This document shows, one piece after another, positions 55,886 to 63,877 of a DNA stretch of 64,000 bases (positions are counted from its first letter, which is position 1; every line of letters starts with the position of its first letter). Under the pieces are notes generated by a model. The model did no database searches. It worked only from the letters and a program-made list of their open reading frames with translations, and had not been told where the DNA came from. This stretch comes from Flavobacterium aquatile LMG 4008 = ATCC 11947 (GTDB lineage Bacteria; Bacteroidota; Bacteroidia; Flavobacteriales; Flavobacteriaceae). The stretch spans positions 590,612 to 654,611 of the forward strand of contig NZ_JRHH01000002.1 of the NCBI RefSeq assembly GCF_000757385.1, read 5' to 3'. The translations under genes and the position numbers were made by a program.

Positions 55886-56467
55886 ATGGAAAACTCAATA
55901 GAAAAAAAATTCAATAAACCTATCATATTTGTTTCAATATTAATTCCGATCGTTGTAGCAATTTTATTCAATGTAAAGCTTAAAGATTTTGGAATAATCG
56001 TAGAACCATTATCGTTCTTACCTCCAATTTATGCTTCAATAAATGGTTTAACAGCTATATTATTAATTGCTGCAGTTATCGCAATCAAAAACGGAAAAAG
56101 AAAACTTCATGAAAACATAATGACAACTGCAATTGGTTGTTCTATTGTGTTTTTAGTAATGTATGTTGCCTATCACATGTCGGCAGATTCAACGAAATTT
56201 GGAGATTTAGACCATAACGGAATTGTTGACGCAACAGAATTGGCAGCCGTTGGCTCGATGCGATTGGTTTATTTTTTAATCCTTATAACACATATCATCT
56301 TGTCGATAATAATAATTCCGATGGTATTGTTTACTTATGTTCGAGCATTGGCAAGTGAATTTGATAGGCATAAAAAATTAGCAAGAATTACGTTTCCAAT
56401 TTGGTTATACGTTGCTATCACTGGAGTTGTTGTATATTTAATGATCTCACCTTATTATGCAAACTAA
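55886..56467 (+). CDS. DUF420 membrane protein with EF-hand-like loop
   Basis: The 193-residue protein has five helices and matches DUF420, a family tied to cytochrome oxidase assembly (YozB/CtaM-like). Conserved HENIM, YHMSADSTKFG and later ITHIILS histidines are present. Between helices three and four lies D107-LDHNGIVDAT-E118, which fits the canonical twelve-residue EF-hand or dockerin calcium loop (D at 1 and 3, N at 5, G at 6, hydrophobic at 8, D at 9, E at 12). The loop is extramembrane. The 3' end overlaps the next gene by 11 bases. Confidence 0.88.
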   Translation: MENSIEKKFNKPIIFVSILIPIVVAILFNVKLKDFGIIVEPLSFLPPIYASINGLTAILLIAAVIAIKNGKRKLHENIMTTAIGCSIVFLVMYVAYHMSADSTKFGDLDHNGIVDATELAAVGSMRLVYFLILITHIILSIIIIPMVLFTYVRALASEFDRHKKLARITFPIWLYVAITGVVVYLMISPYYAN

Positions 56468-56717
56468 AGTCAGAAGTTGGAAGTTGGAAGTACGAAGACA
56501 TTTTCCAATTCTTTTTGGAATTTGTTTTTTCTTTTCTGGAATTTCCTCCAATGCGCAATGCGCAATGTGTCGTGCCGCATTAGAAAGTGAAGGAAACACT
56601 GTAAAAGCTGAAGCTGTAAACGATGGAATTGTCTATCTTATGGGAATTCCATATGTTTTAGTTGGAATCGTTGGCTACGTAGTTTACAGAATGTATCGCA
56701 AAAAGAAAGTTGCTTAA
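56457..56717 (+). CDS. Small CxxC membrane protein of the oxidase cluster
   Basis: The 86 residues have a hydrophobic signal (FPILFGICFFFSGISSNA), then CAMC close to the mature N-terminus (SNAQCAMCRAALES), a conserved-looking segment (EAVNDGIVYLMGIPY) and a C-terminal helix with a basic end. The CxxC would face the periplasm and may take part in metal or redox handling with Sco. The N-terminal 14 residues (TKVRSWKLEVRR) are encoded by a heptamer array and look foreign to the family. It overlaps the DUF420 gene by 11 bases. Confidence 0.75.
   Translation: MQTKVRSWKLEVRRHFPILFGICFFFSGISSNAQCAMCRAALESEGNTVKAEAVNDGIVYLMGIPYVLVGIVGYVVYRMYRKKKVA
56466..56500. repeat. Heptamer array in the 5' end of the CxxC gene
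   Basis: Five consecutive 7-base units: AAAGTCA, then GAAGTTG twice, GAAGTAC and GAAGACA. They form 35 bases of coding sequence just before the signal peptide of the CxxC protein. Confidence 0.65.
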
Positions 56718-56723
56718 AAACCA

Positions 56724-56758
56724 ACAATCTGAAATCTGCAGCCTGAAATCTGAAAACT
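56724..56758. repeat. Heptamer array after the CxxC gene
   Basis: Five 7-base units ending in CT: ACAATCT, GAAATCT, GCAGCCT, GAAATCT and GAAAACT. They occupy the 52-base gap between this gene and the convergent DUF4403 gene. Form and phase match the array inside the deacetylase gene. Confidence 0.65.
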
Positions 56759-56769
56759 GCCTTTTAAAA

Positions 56770-58149
56770 TCACTCCATTCCATCAATTTTCACATTCATT
56801 TTTCCTGTTGCGGTGATAAATGCAATGATGGCGTTGTTGGTTAATTCTACTTTTTCAAATTCAAAATCATCCATTGTTCCGTTTACGAAAACACCTTTCA
56901 TTGGTGAATAATTACTTAGGTATGGAAGCATATTTTTCTTTCCTTCGGCTAAATTATCTTTAATTGAATAACGACAATTTTCTTGAATTTTCTTCAAAAT
57001 AGTTCCTTGTAAAAGCCAGTTAGCGGTTTTTGTTAAAATGCCTTTTGTGTTTAAAACATAATCCATTTGATCAAAATAAATTTCTTTGGTCACCGAATTG
57101 TAATTTGGAATTCCGCTTAAATAAATCGTTCCGTTGATGCTTCCGGTCATATCAAGTGCAATAATCATTTTACCGTCTTTAGACCACAAATCAACTTTCT
57201 GAACCACAATTTTTCGACTTCCAGAACCAAATTCTTTTCCCTGAAAATTTTTAGTAATAATTCGAGAAGCACTTTCATAAGTAGAAATTGCAGCAATCGA
57301 AGCCGTTGTTTTATTCGGCATTTTGGTCACCGATTTAAAAGTCACTGTTTCTCTGTTGAATGAGTTTTTAGGTTGTTGTCCAACCATAGTTTGCATGCTA
57401 CATTTTAATCCGAGTTCCATTTCGATTTTGCTTTTTTTCAAAACAGCATCGGTTACATAAACCTCAATCGGATTTAATTTGAACCAAGTTTCATATTGTT
57501 CACTGGTTACAAATGGTGTACTCATTTTTTCTAGAACATCTAAAACATAAGGTTTAAAATCGCTAGACTTTTCTATAGCATCATCAATTTTTTTAGCAAC
57601 TTTAGATTTAAAAATCGATAAAGTTGGATTGATGATATATGTTATCGGAACTTTTTTTCCTGCAACTAATATTGTCGGACTTTCACTCCATTCGAAATCT
57701 TCAATTTTCGATGTGGTATTCATCTTCCAATTGGATAATTTGGCATCACTTATCAATGTAATTGTTCCATTTAAATCAATTTCTCTCGTGTCGTTCAATC
57801 CCATAAAATCGGTTCCATACTTAAATCTTGACCAAATTTTTAAAGGTAAAATCGACTGAATTTTTCCGTCTTTTTCAATTAATTTGATAGTTCCAGTTTT
57901 CCAAATCTTCATTTCACTTTTGTCGTCTTCGAGATTATTATCTTCATAAATTAATCCGGAAAGTGATTTATTTAGCTGGTTTTCAATTTCTTTTAATGTG
58001 ATTTCCATTGGCATATCAACAAAAGAAGTTGTAGTTTTATAAACCATAGGGACATTTTCTGAAGGCATAGGTTTTAAAGCCGCGATTTTATTGCTAGTAG
58101 AACATCCAAATAGAAAACATAAACTCAATAAAGACAAGATTTTTTTCAT
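56770..58149 (-). CDS. DUF4403 lipoprotein
   Basis: A 459-residue exported protein with lipoprotein signal (LSLLSLCFLFGC, Cys16). The body is the DUF4403 family, which is widespread in Bacteroidota and probably lipid- or ligand-binding by its tubular fold resemblance; I see long alternating strands such as DKSEMKIWKTGTIKLI and KKIQENCRYSIKDNLAEGK. It stands alone, convergent with the oxidase assembly cluster and divergent from tolC. Function unknown. Confidence 0.85.
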   Translation of the reverse strand: MKKILSLLSLCFLFGCSTSNKIAALKPMPSENVPMVYKTTTSFVDMPMEITLKEIENQLNKSLSGLIYEDNNLEDDKSEMKIWKTGTIKLIEKDGKIQSILPLKIWSRFKYGTDFMGLNDTREIDLNGTITLISDAKLSNWKMNTTSKIEDFEWSESPTILVAGKKVPITYIINPTLSIFKSKVAKKIDDAIEKSSDFKPYVLDVLEKMSTPFVTSEQYETWFKLNPIEVYVTDAVLKKSKIEMELGLKCSMQTMVGQQPKNSFNRETVTFKSVTKMPNKTTASIAAISTYESASRIITKNFQGKEFGSGSRKIVVQKVDLWSKDGKMIIALDMTGSINGTIYLSGIPNYNSVTKEIYFDQMDYVLNTKGILTKTANWLLQGTILKKIQENCRYSIKDNLAEGKKNMLPYLSNYSPMKGVFVNGTMDDFEFEKVELTNNAIIAFITATGKMNVKIDGME

Positions 58150-58263
58150 TTTTAAAATTTGATATAAAAATTCTAAATTATTTTTTGGTGTGAATGTAAC
58201 AAAAAAATAAAACCTATGTCTAATAAGAAGATGTTAATTTAGTTCTTTTGAGTTAAAATGATT

Positions 58264-58271
58264 TAAATTTG
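58264..58271 (+). promoter_or_regulatory. -7 element of the tolC-like operon
   Basis: TAAATTTG, full match, 33 bases before the ATG. No TTTG at normal spacing was found. Confidence 0.45.
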
Positions 58272-58304
58272 CATCACATTAGTTTCAATTTTGAAATAAT
58301 AAAT

Positions 58305-59630
58305 ATGAAGAAAATTAGTATTTTATGGGTTCTTATGGTTTTGATTGGAACTTCGGTTTCGGCGCAATCTAAAAAATGGACATTACTGGAATGTGTTGAT
58401 TATGCAATTAAAAATAATATTTCAATCAAGCAATCGGAGTTGGATTTAAAAGTATCTGATATTGAAAAGATAGAAGCAATTGGTAGTTTTATGCCAACTT
58501 TAAATGGTAATGCTAGCTTTAGCATCAACACTGGAGCAAGTATTAACCCAGTTACAAATCAATTTCAAAACGAAACATTTAAATCTTTTTCTGCGGGATT
58601 AAATTCTAGTGTTACTATTTTTAATGGTTTAGTAAACTGGAAAAACTTGCAAAGAAGTAAGCTTTCTAAAATTGCAAATACGTATCGTTTAGATAAAATG
58701 AAAGACGATATTGCACTTTCTGTTGCTAATTCGTATTTACAAATCTTATTCAATAAGGAACAACTTAAAGTTCAAAAAAATCAAAATCTTGTTACCAAAG
58801 AAAACTTAAAAAGAACACAGGAATTAATAAATGCAGGTTCTGTTCCAGCTGGAGATATTTTCGAATTGGAAGCTACCGATGCAACACAACAACAACAAAT
58901 AATTAGTACAGAAAATACTTTGTTAATTTCTAAAATAGCTTTGTGTCAAACGCTTTTATTAGAGGAATACAGCACTTTTGATATTGCAGATGCTGAAATT
59001 GATGTTCCAGTTTCAACAGTTATTAATGAGTCGCAAGATGCTATTTTAGCCAAAGCAAAAGAAGCTGTAAAAGATGTGAAAATTGCTATTTCAAATGTAG
59101 AATTAGCTAAAAAAGATGTTGCTATTTCTCGTTCTTCTTATTTGCCAACACTTAGTGGTTTTGTAGGATACAATACGCGTTGGTCTGAAAGTCCGATTTT
59201 TAATTTCATTGATCAATTATCATTATTTGACGGAACAGCTGTTGGATTACAATTGAATGTTCCAATTTTTAATGGTTTTGCAACAAAAAGTAGAGTTAAA
59301 CGCGCTAAAATCAATCAAGAGCGTTCAGAGTTTCAGTTAAAACAAACCGAATTAGATTTAGAAAGAAATGTATATCAAGCTTATAATGATGTGATTAATG
59401 CAAAAAAATCATTCGAAGCAGCACAAAAATCTTTAGAGGCTAGAAAACAAGCTTATAATTTTACAAAAGAACGATACAATGTTGGTTTACAAAATGCTTT
59501 CGATTTCTCGCAATCAACTATTGCATTGGAAAACGCACAATCAGAAGTTTTAAGAACCAAATATGATTATATTTTTAAAGTTAAAATAGTAGAATTTTAT
59601 TTTGGAATTCCAATTTCACAGCTTAAATAA
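58305..59630 (+). CDS. TolC-family outer membrane efflux protein
   Basis: The 441 residues have a signal peptide (ISILWVLMVLIGTSVSAQ) and two repeats of the outer membrane efflux fold with long coiled helices (WTLLECVDYAIKNNISIKQSELDLK at the start of repeat one; later KDVAISRSSYLPTLSGFVGYNTR, both shown in parts: LLECVDYAIKNN and SRSSYLPTLSGF). It forms the trimeric exit duct for an export pump. It heads an operon with a small membrane protein and a MacA-type adaptor. The start codon is the ATG at 58305; 12 residues of open frame upstream overlap the promoter. Confidence 0.92.
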   Translation: MKKISILWVLMVLIGTSVSAQSKKWTLLECVDYAIKNNISIKQSELDLKVSDIEKIEAIGSFMPTLNGNASFSINTGASINPVTNQFQNETFKSFSAGLNSSVTIFNGLVNWKNLQRSKLSKIANTYRLDKMKDDIALSVANSYLQILFNKEQLKVQKNQNLVTKENLKRTQELINAGSVPAGDIFELEATDATQQQQIISTENTLLISKIALCQTLLLEEYSTFDIADAEIDVPVSTVINESQDAILAKAKEAVKDVKIAISNVELAKKDVAISRSSYLPTLSGFVGYNTRWSESPIFNFIDQLSLFDGTAVGLQLNVPIFNGFATKSRVKRAKINQERSEFQLKQTELDLERNVYQAYNDVINAKKSFEAAQKSLEARKQAYNFTKERYNVGLQNAFDFSQSTIALENAQSEVLRTKYDYIFKVKIVEFYFGIPISQLK

Positions 59631-59632
59631 AT

Positions 59633-59812
59633 ATGGATAAGGGAATATTTTTAGAAGTTCTAAAAGCATTTTCATTAGGAGTTTTGTTTGGTTTGATATT
59701 TGTTTATTTCACCGATTCAAAATCTTATATTCTCAGACCAATTGTATTCGGATTATTTTTTGTCACAATGCACGCAAGTAATAATTCATATAAAAAACCA
59801 GAACAAAAATAA
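59633..59812 (+). CDS. Small two-helix membrane protein between tolC-like and macA-like genes
   Basis: An ATG two bases after the TolC stop opens a 59-codon frame ending 22 bases before the adaptor start. The product has two hydrophobic segments (ALGVLFGLIFVYF-like: FSLGVLFGLIFVYF at about 13-26, and PIVFGLFFVTMHA at about 36-48), a short charged turn (TDSKSY) and a basic/polar tail. Codon use and tight spacing on both sides support it as a real gene of the export operon. No function is known to me. Confidence 0.7.
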   Translation: MDKGIFLEVLKAFSLGVLFGLIFVYFTDSKSYILRPIVFGLFFVTMHASNNSYKKPEQK

Positions 59813-59834
59813 CATAAGTATAAAATTACCAATC

Positions 59835-61145
59835 ATGTCAAAGAAAAAATTATTTATAATATTAGGAGTAATAGTTGCAGTGATAGCACTTGCTATTTAT
59901 TTGTCAAAATCTGGAGCTATTGGCAATAGAGACGAAGGCACCGATGTTGAAACTGCAAAAGTTGATGAAATCACTATCATTGAAACCGTTTCGGCAACAG
60001 GAAAAATACAGCCCGAAATTGAAGTTAAAATTTCATCTGAAGTTTCTGGAGAAATTATTGCTTTGCCCGTAAAAGAAGGTCAAGTGGTTAAAAAAGGTGA
60101 TTTATTGGTTAAAATCAATCCCGATTTATATACTTCTGGTTACAACAGAACTATTTCTAATATGTCTGTTTCTAAAGCTGGATTGAGTCAAGCCGATGCC
60201 TCTTTTAAAGAAGCTAAAGCCAACTATGAAAGAAACAAAACATTATTTGAAAAAGGAATAATTTCTAAATCTGATTGGGATAAAGCTATTTCTGCTTATG
60301 AAGTTGCTGTTGCCAGTAAACAATCGGCTTATTACAATGTTCAAAGTGCCAACGCAACTGTAAAAGAAGCGAAGGATAACTTGGGTAGAACTACAATTTA
60401 TGCTCCAGCTGACGGAACTGTTTCTATGCTAAATGTAGAATTGGGTGAAAGAGTTTTAGGTACACAACAAATGACAGGAACGGAAATTCTTAGAGTTGCC
60501 AACCTAAATAACATGGAAGTTGAAGTTGATGTTAATGAAAATGATATTGTAAAAATTAGTGTTGGAGATTCTGCAAATGTTGAAGTTGATGCTTATTTAA
60601 AGAAAGAATTTAAAGGAATTGTTACAAGTATTTCTAACTCTGCAAGTACAACAACAACTGCCGATCAAGTAACGAATTTTAAAGTAAAAGTTAGAATTTT
60701 AAAAGAATCTTACCAAGATTTATTAGAAGGAAAACCAGCAACTTATTCTCCGTTTAGACCAGGAATGACAGCTACCGTTGATGTTATTACTAAAAGAAAA
60801 GAGAAAATTATTGGTGTGCCAATTAGTTCGGTTGTTGTAAAATCGGATACTTCTGCAACTAAAAAATATGTTGTAGAAGAAGAAAACGATGATAAGAAAG
60901 TAACTGCAAAATCAGATAAGAAATTTGAATGTGTATTTGTTAAAGATGGCAATAAAGCAAAAATCAGAATTGTAAAAACCGGAATTCAAGATGATACTAA
61001 CATCGAAGTAATCTCTGGTTTAAAGAAAGGTGATGTTGTAATAATCGGACCATACAATACGGTTTCAAAAGATTTAAATTCTGGTGATAAAATTGTAGTT
61101 TCTAATTCGAAAGATAAAGACAAAGCAAAAACTGCAAAGAAGTAA
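59835..61145 (+). CDS. MacA/HlyD-type periplasmic adaptor
   Basis: The 436 residues have an N-terminal membrane anchor (LFIILGVIVAVIALAIYL), then lipoyl, alpha-hairpin and beta-barrel parts (VSATGKIQPEIEVKISSEVSGEI, coiled hairpin at about 110-180, APADGTVSMLNVELGERV). This is the adaptor that joins an inner membrane pump to TolC. A Lys/Asp-rich stretch (about 345-365) and tail are unusual. No MacB-type ABC or RND pump gene follows; the next gene is tsaB. The ATG at 59835 is chosen since the open extension overlaps the small membrane protein gene. Confidence 0.88.
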   Translation: MSKKKLFIILGVIVAVIALAIYLSKSGAIGNRDEGTDVETAKVDEITIIETVSATGKIQPEIEVKISSEVSGEIIALPVKEGQVVKKGDLLVKINPDLYTSGYNRTISNMSVSKAGLSQADASFKEAKANYERNKTLFEKGIISKSDWDKAISAYEVAVASKQSAYYNVQSANATVKEAKDNLGRTTIYAPADGTVSMLNVELGERVLGTQQMTGTEILRVANLNNMEVEVDVNENDIVKISVGDSANVEVDAYLKKEFKGIVTSISNSASTTTTADQVTNFKVKVRILKESYQDLLEGKPATYSPFRPGMTATVDVITKRKEKIIGVPISSVVVKSDTSATKKYVVEEENDDKKVTAKSDKKFECVFVKDGNKAKIRIVKTGIQDDTNIEVISGLKKGDVVIIGPYNTVSKDLNSGDKIVVSNSKDKDKAKTAKK

Positions 61146-61163
61146 TTATCTCAAAATAATTTC

Positions 61164-61823
61164 ATGAGTTATATTTTAAATATTGAAACAGCTACCAAAA
61201 ACTGTTCAGTTGCAATTGCTAAAAATGGAACAACTATTCTATGTAAAGAAACGGCAGAATTAGGTTATTCTCATGCCGAAAAACTCCATGTTTTTATTGA
61301 AGAAATTATAGCCGAAGCTGGAATTACGATTAACGATTTATCAGCGATTGCGGTGAGTCAAGGTCCGGGTTCTTATACTGGTTTGCGAATTGGAGTTTCT
61401 GCAGCTAAAGGACTTTGTTATGCTTTGCAAATTCCGCTAATTTCTGTTGATACGTTGCTTGTTTTGGCAAGTAAAGTCAATAAAAAAGACGGCTTTATAA
61501 TTCCAATGATTGATGCTAGAAGGATGGAAGTGTACAGCGCTATTTTTAATTCAAATAAAGAAAAAATACGTGAGATTCAAGCCGAAATTTTAACAGAAGA
61601 AAGTTTTTCTAATATATCAGAAACAGTTTATTTTGTTGGTGATAGTAATGAAAAGGCAAAGACTATTTTGAATAAATCAAACTTTATATTTCTAGATGAA
61701 ATTGTATTTCCATCGGCCAGCGAAATGAGCGCAATTTCTTTCACTAAATTTGAAGAAAACAACTTTGAAGATGTAGCTTATTTTGAACCGTATTACCTTA
61801 AAGATTTTATGTTTGCCAAATAA
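61164..61823 (+). CDS. tsaB: tRNA t6A modification protein TsaB
   Basis: A 219-residue ASKHA-fold protein that works with TsaD, TsaC and TsaE to make t6A37 in tRNAs reading ANN codons. The family pattern is visible: ILNIETATKNCSVAI, then HAEKLHVFIEEI, VSQGPGSYTGLRIGVSAAKGL and MIDARRMEVYSA. It lies 18 bases after the MacA-like gene and convergently abuts the MscS gene with one base between. Confidence 0.93.
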   Translation: MSYILNIETATKNCSVAIAKNGTTILCKETAELGYSHAEKLHVFIEEIIAEAGITINDLSAIAVSQGPGSYTGLRIGVSAAKGLCYALQIPLISVDTLLVLASKVNKKDGFIIPMIDARRMEVYSAIFNSNKEKIREIQAEILTEESFSNISETVYFVGDSNEKAKTILNKSNFIFLDEIVFPSASEMSAISFTKFEENNFEDVAYFEPYYLKDFMFAK

Positions 61824-61824
61824 T

Positions 61825-62646
61825 TTACTTCGGATTATCTCTTACAAAAGGTTGAATAACAATTCCGGCGTTGTCAAAAGCTGTTTTGCAATCTTGTAGA
61901 ATATCAGAAGAAACGATGCCAAAATTTTCATTATTGGTCCAAGGTCTAATAGCGAGATGAATGGCGTTATCGGTTAAAGCTTTTACCATTACAATGGGTT
62001 CGGGATTTTTAAGGACTAAAGGATGATTTTCCATAACCTGCATTACCATTTCTTTTGCCAATTTAATATCGGTATCATACGAAAGTGAAAATACTAAATC
62101 AATTCTTCGCATTCCAGCAACGGAAAAATTAGTAATAATTCCGTTTGATAAAATGCCATTCGGAATCAATATCGTTTGATTATTAGCCGAGATTAATTTG
62201 GTTACAAATATTTGAATTTCAGTTACAGTTCCAACAACTCCTTGTGCTTCGATCGTATCACCAACTCTAAATGGTTTGAAAAGAATAATCAGCATTCCTC
62301 CAGCAAAATTAGATAACGAACCTTGTAAAGAAAGTCCAACAGCCAAACCTGCTGCTCCAAGAATGGCTACAAATGATGAAGTTTCAATTCCTAATTTGGA
62401 AATAAATGTTACAAAAAGCAATACTCTTAAAATCCAAAGTAAAATATCGGCTAAAAATTTAGATAATGTAGGATCAAGTTCTCGTTGAACCATGATTTTT
62501 TTAACCAAACGATTGATGATTCTAATAGCATACAATCCGATGAAAAGTATAAGAAACGCCGAGATTAATTTGGGCGAGTAATCAATAAGAATTTTTACAA
62601 ATTCTCTTATGTATTGACTGAGTGAGCTTATTTCAAGTGTCTTCAT
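61825..62646 (-). CDS. MscS-family small-conductance mechanosensitive channel
   Basis: A 273-residue channel with three membrane helices (about 22-43, 63-82, 88-115), the pore helix GAAGLAVGLSLQGSLSNFAGG, the beta domain with PFRVGDTIEAQGVVGTVTEI and VLIPNG-like ILIPNGILSNGIITN, and a C-terminal alpha/beta domain. It releases solutes on hypo-osmotic shock. The size is that of the basic MscS type. A terminator separates it from the upstream LEA-like gene, but no clear promoter was found. Confidence 0.93.
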   Translation of the reverse strand: MKTLEISSLSQYIREFVKILIDYSPKLISAFLILFIGLYAIRIINRLVKKIMVQRELDPTLSKFLADILLWILRVLLFVTFISKLGIETSSFVAILGAAGLAVGLSLQGSLSNFAGGMLIILFKPFRVGDTIEAQGVVGTVTEIQIFVTKLISANNQTILIPNGILSNGIITNFSVAGMRRIDLVFSLSYDTDIKLAKEMVMQVMENHPLVLKNPEPIVMVKALTDNAIHLAIRPWTNNENFGIVSSDILQDCKTAFDNAGIVIQPFVRDNPK

Positions 62647-62651
62647 AGCAT

Positions 62652-62678
62652 AAAAAAATCACGCTAGATGCGTGATTT
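62652..62678 (-). terminator. Terminator of the LEA/YtxH-like gene
   Basis: A 9-bp stem AAATCACGC (62656-62664) with GCGTGATTT (62670-62678), 5-base loop; on the minus strand it ends in a T run (62655-62652). Confidence 0.75.
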
Positions 62679-62707
62679 AATTTTACAAAGTTAGTATATT
62701 TCTGAAA

Positions 62708-63106
62708 TTAATCAGCATCTTCCTCAACTCTATTTATTTCATCATCTGCTTTTTTAACAGTTTCATCAACTTCATCTGAAGCATCATTTGTAAACGAATT
62801 TACTTTTTCTTTTACAGTTGCAACAGTATTTTCAGCAAAATCTTCTGCTTTATCTGCAAATTCGCTTGCTTTTTCTTTAACTGTTTCAACAGCATTTTCA
62901 ATAGCTTCACTAGCTGCTGGAACATATTCAGCTACTTTTTCTTTAGCAGCTTCTGCAAAATCCTCTACTTTATCAACAAGTGGTGCTGCAGCTTCTTTTG
63001 CATTTGCAATGGCTTCTGTTGCTAAATCTTCAGCTTTATCGGCGGCTTGACTTACAGATTCTTTTGCTGATCCAAATAAATTTTTAAAAAATCCTCCTAT
63101 TCCCAT
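62708..63106 (-). CDS. LEA/YtxH-like amphipathic helical protein
   Basis: The 132 residues are almost entirely Ala, Glu, Lys, Asp and Val with an 11-residue type periodicity (KAEDLATEAIANAKEAA; VKEKASEFADKAEDFAENTV), as in LEA-like or YtxH stress proteins. There is no cysteine and only a short glycine-rich start (MGIGGFFKNLFGSAKES). Such proteins are disordered in solution and may protect membranes or proteins in desiccation or cold. It lies 90 bases downstream of the dodecin gene on the same strand. Confidence 0.8.
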   Translation of the reverse strand: MGIGGFFKNLFGSAKESVSQAADKAEDLATEAIANAKEAAAPLVDKVEDFAEAAKEKVAEYVPAASEAIENAVETVKEKASEFADKAEDFAENTVATVKEKVNSFTNDASDEVDETVKKADDEINRVEEDAD

Positions 63107-63196
63107 GATGTTTATTTTATTGATTAGACTACAATTATACGCTTTTTTGTCATTTGTTGCGTAAATTTATATACATTTTTATTTCTTAAGAAGTTA

Positions 63197-63397
63197 TTAT
63201 TCAAGTTCGAAAGTTAATTTCAAATTTACTCTGTACTCATAAACTTTTCCATCTCTCACAGATACACTTTGATCTTGAACATAAGCAGAACGAATATTTT
63301 TTAATGTTTTAGCAGCTTGTTCTACTGCAATTTTAGTTGCATCTTCCCAGCTTTTTTCTGAGCTTGCAAGTACTTCAATTACTTTTAATACGGCCAT
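63197..63397 (-). CDS. Dodecin flavin-storage protein
   Basis: The 66-residue product matches dodecin in length and in the pattern KVIEVLASSEKSWEDATKIAV with the flavin-stacking Trp at about 17 and the strand RVNLKLTFELE. It assembles into a hollow dodecamer that binds riboflavin, FMN or FAD in the cytoplasm. The start is the only ATG giving the full first strand. Confidence 0.92.
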   Translation of the reverse strand: MAVLKVIEVLASSEKSWEDATKIAVEQAAKTLKNIRSAYVQDQSVSVRDGKVYEYRVNLKLTFELE

Positions 63398-63578
63398 GAT
63401 TTTTAAATTTTAAGTTTAATTAAAGATATCAAATTTTATAATATGTTGAACTATTTTTGCGTTATATTTACTTTGTTTCAATACATAATATTTTTTTTGG
63501 CTTTACCTAAGTTTAAATGAATTAGCTAATTGTCAAATTATTTTCAGAAAATGTAATGTTAATTACATTCTCTTAAAC

Positions 63579-63869
63579 TTGAACAGATCACTTTACGGTT
63601 CTCCAATGTTAACATTGAATTTCATGTTAAATGGAGATGGAATCCATGAGAATTGGAATATTGTAGGATTAAGTGGTCAACCAAGCTCAAAAATTTATAT
63701 ATTTGACCGCTTTGGAAAACTAATAAAACAAATCAGTTCGACAAGCGACGGTTGGGATGGAACATTCAATGGACAAATGATGCCATCAACCGATTATTGG
63801 TTTACCGTTGACTTTATGGAACAAGGAAAGTCAAAACAATTTAAAGCCCATTTCTCATTAAAAAGATAA
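63579..63869 (+). pseudogene. Orphan type B (gliding motility-associated) sorting domain of type IX secretion
   Basis: Residues about 15-96 match a complete type B C-terminal sorting domain: NGDGIHENWNI, then IYIFDRFGKLIKQISS, GWDGTFNGQMMPSTDYWFTVD and the terminal FKAHFSLKR, which normally ends cargo proteins of thousands of residues. Here nothing recognisable precedes it: the frame runs open for 30 or more codons upstream with no signal peptide or adhesin repeats, and only a TTG could start it. The canonical FTPNGDG is changed to FMLNGDG. It therefore looks like the remaining tail of a deleted surface protein. A PorP/SprF-like gene follows eight bases later, the usual pairing. Confidence 0.8.
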
Positions 63870-63877
63870 ATAACACA

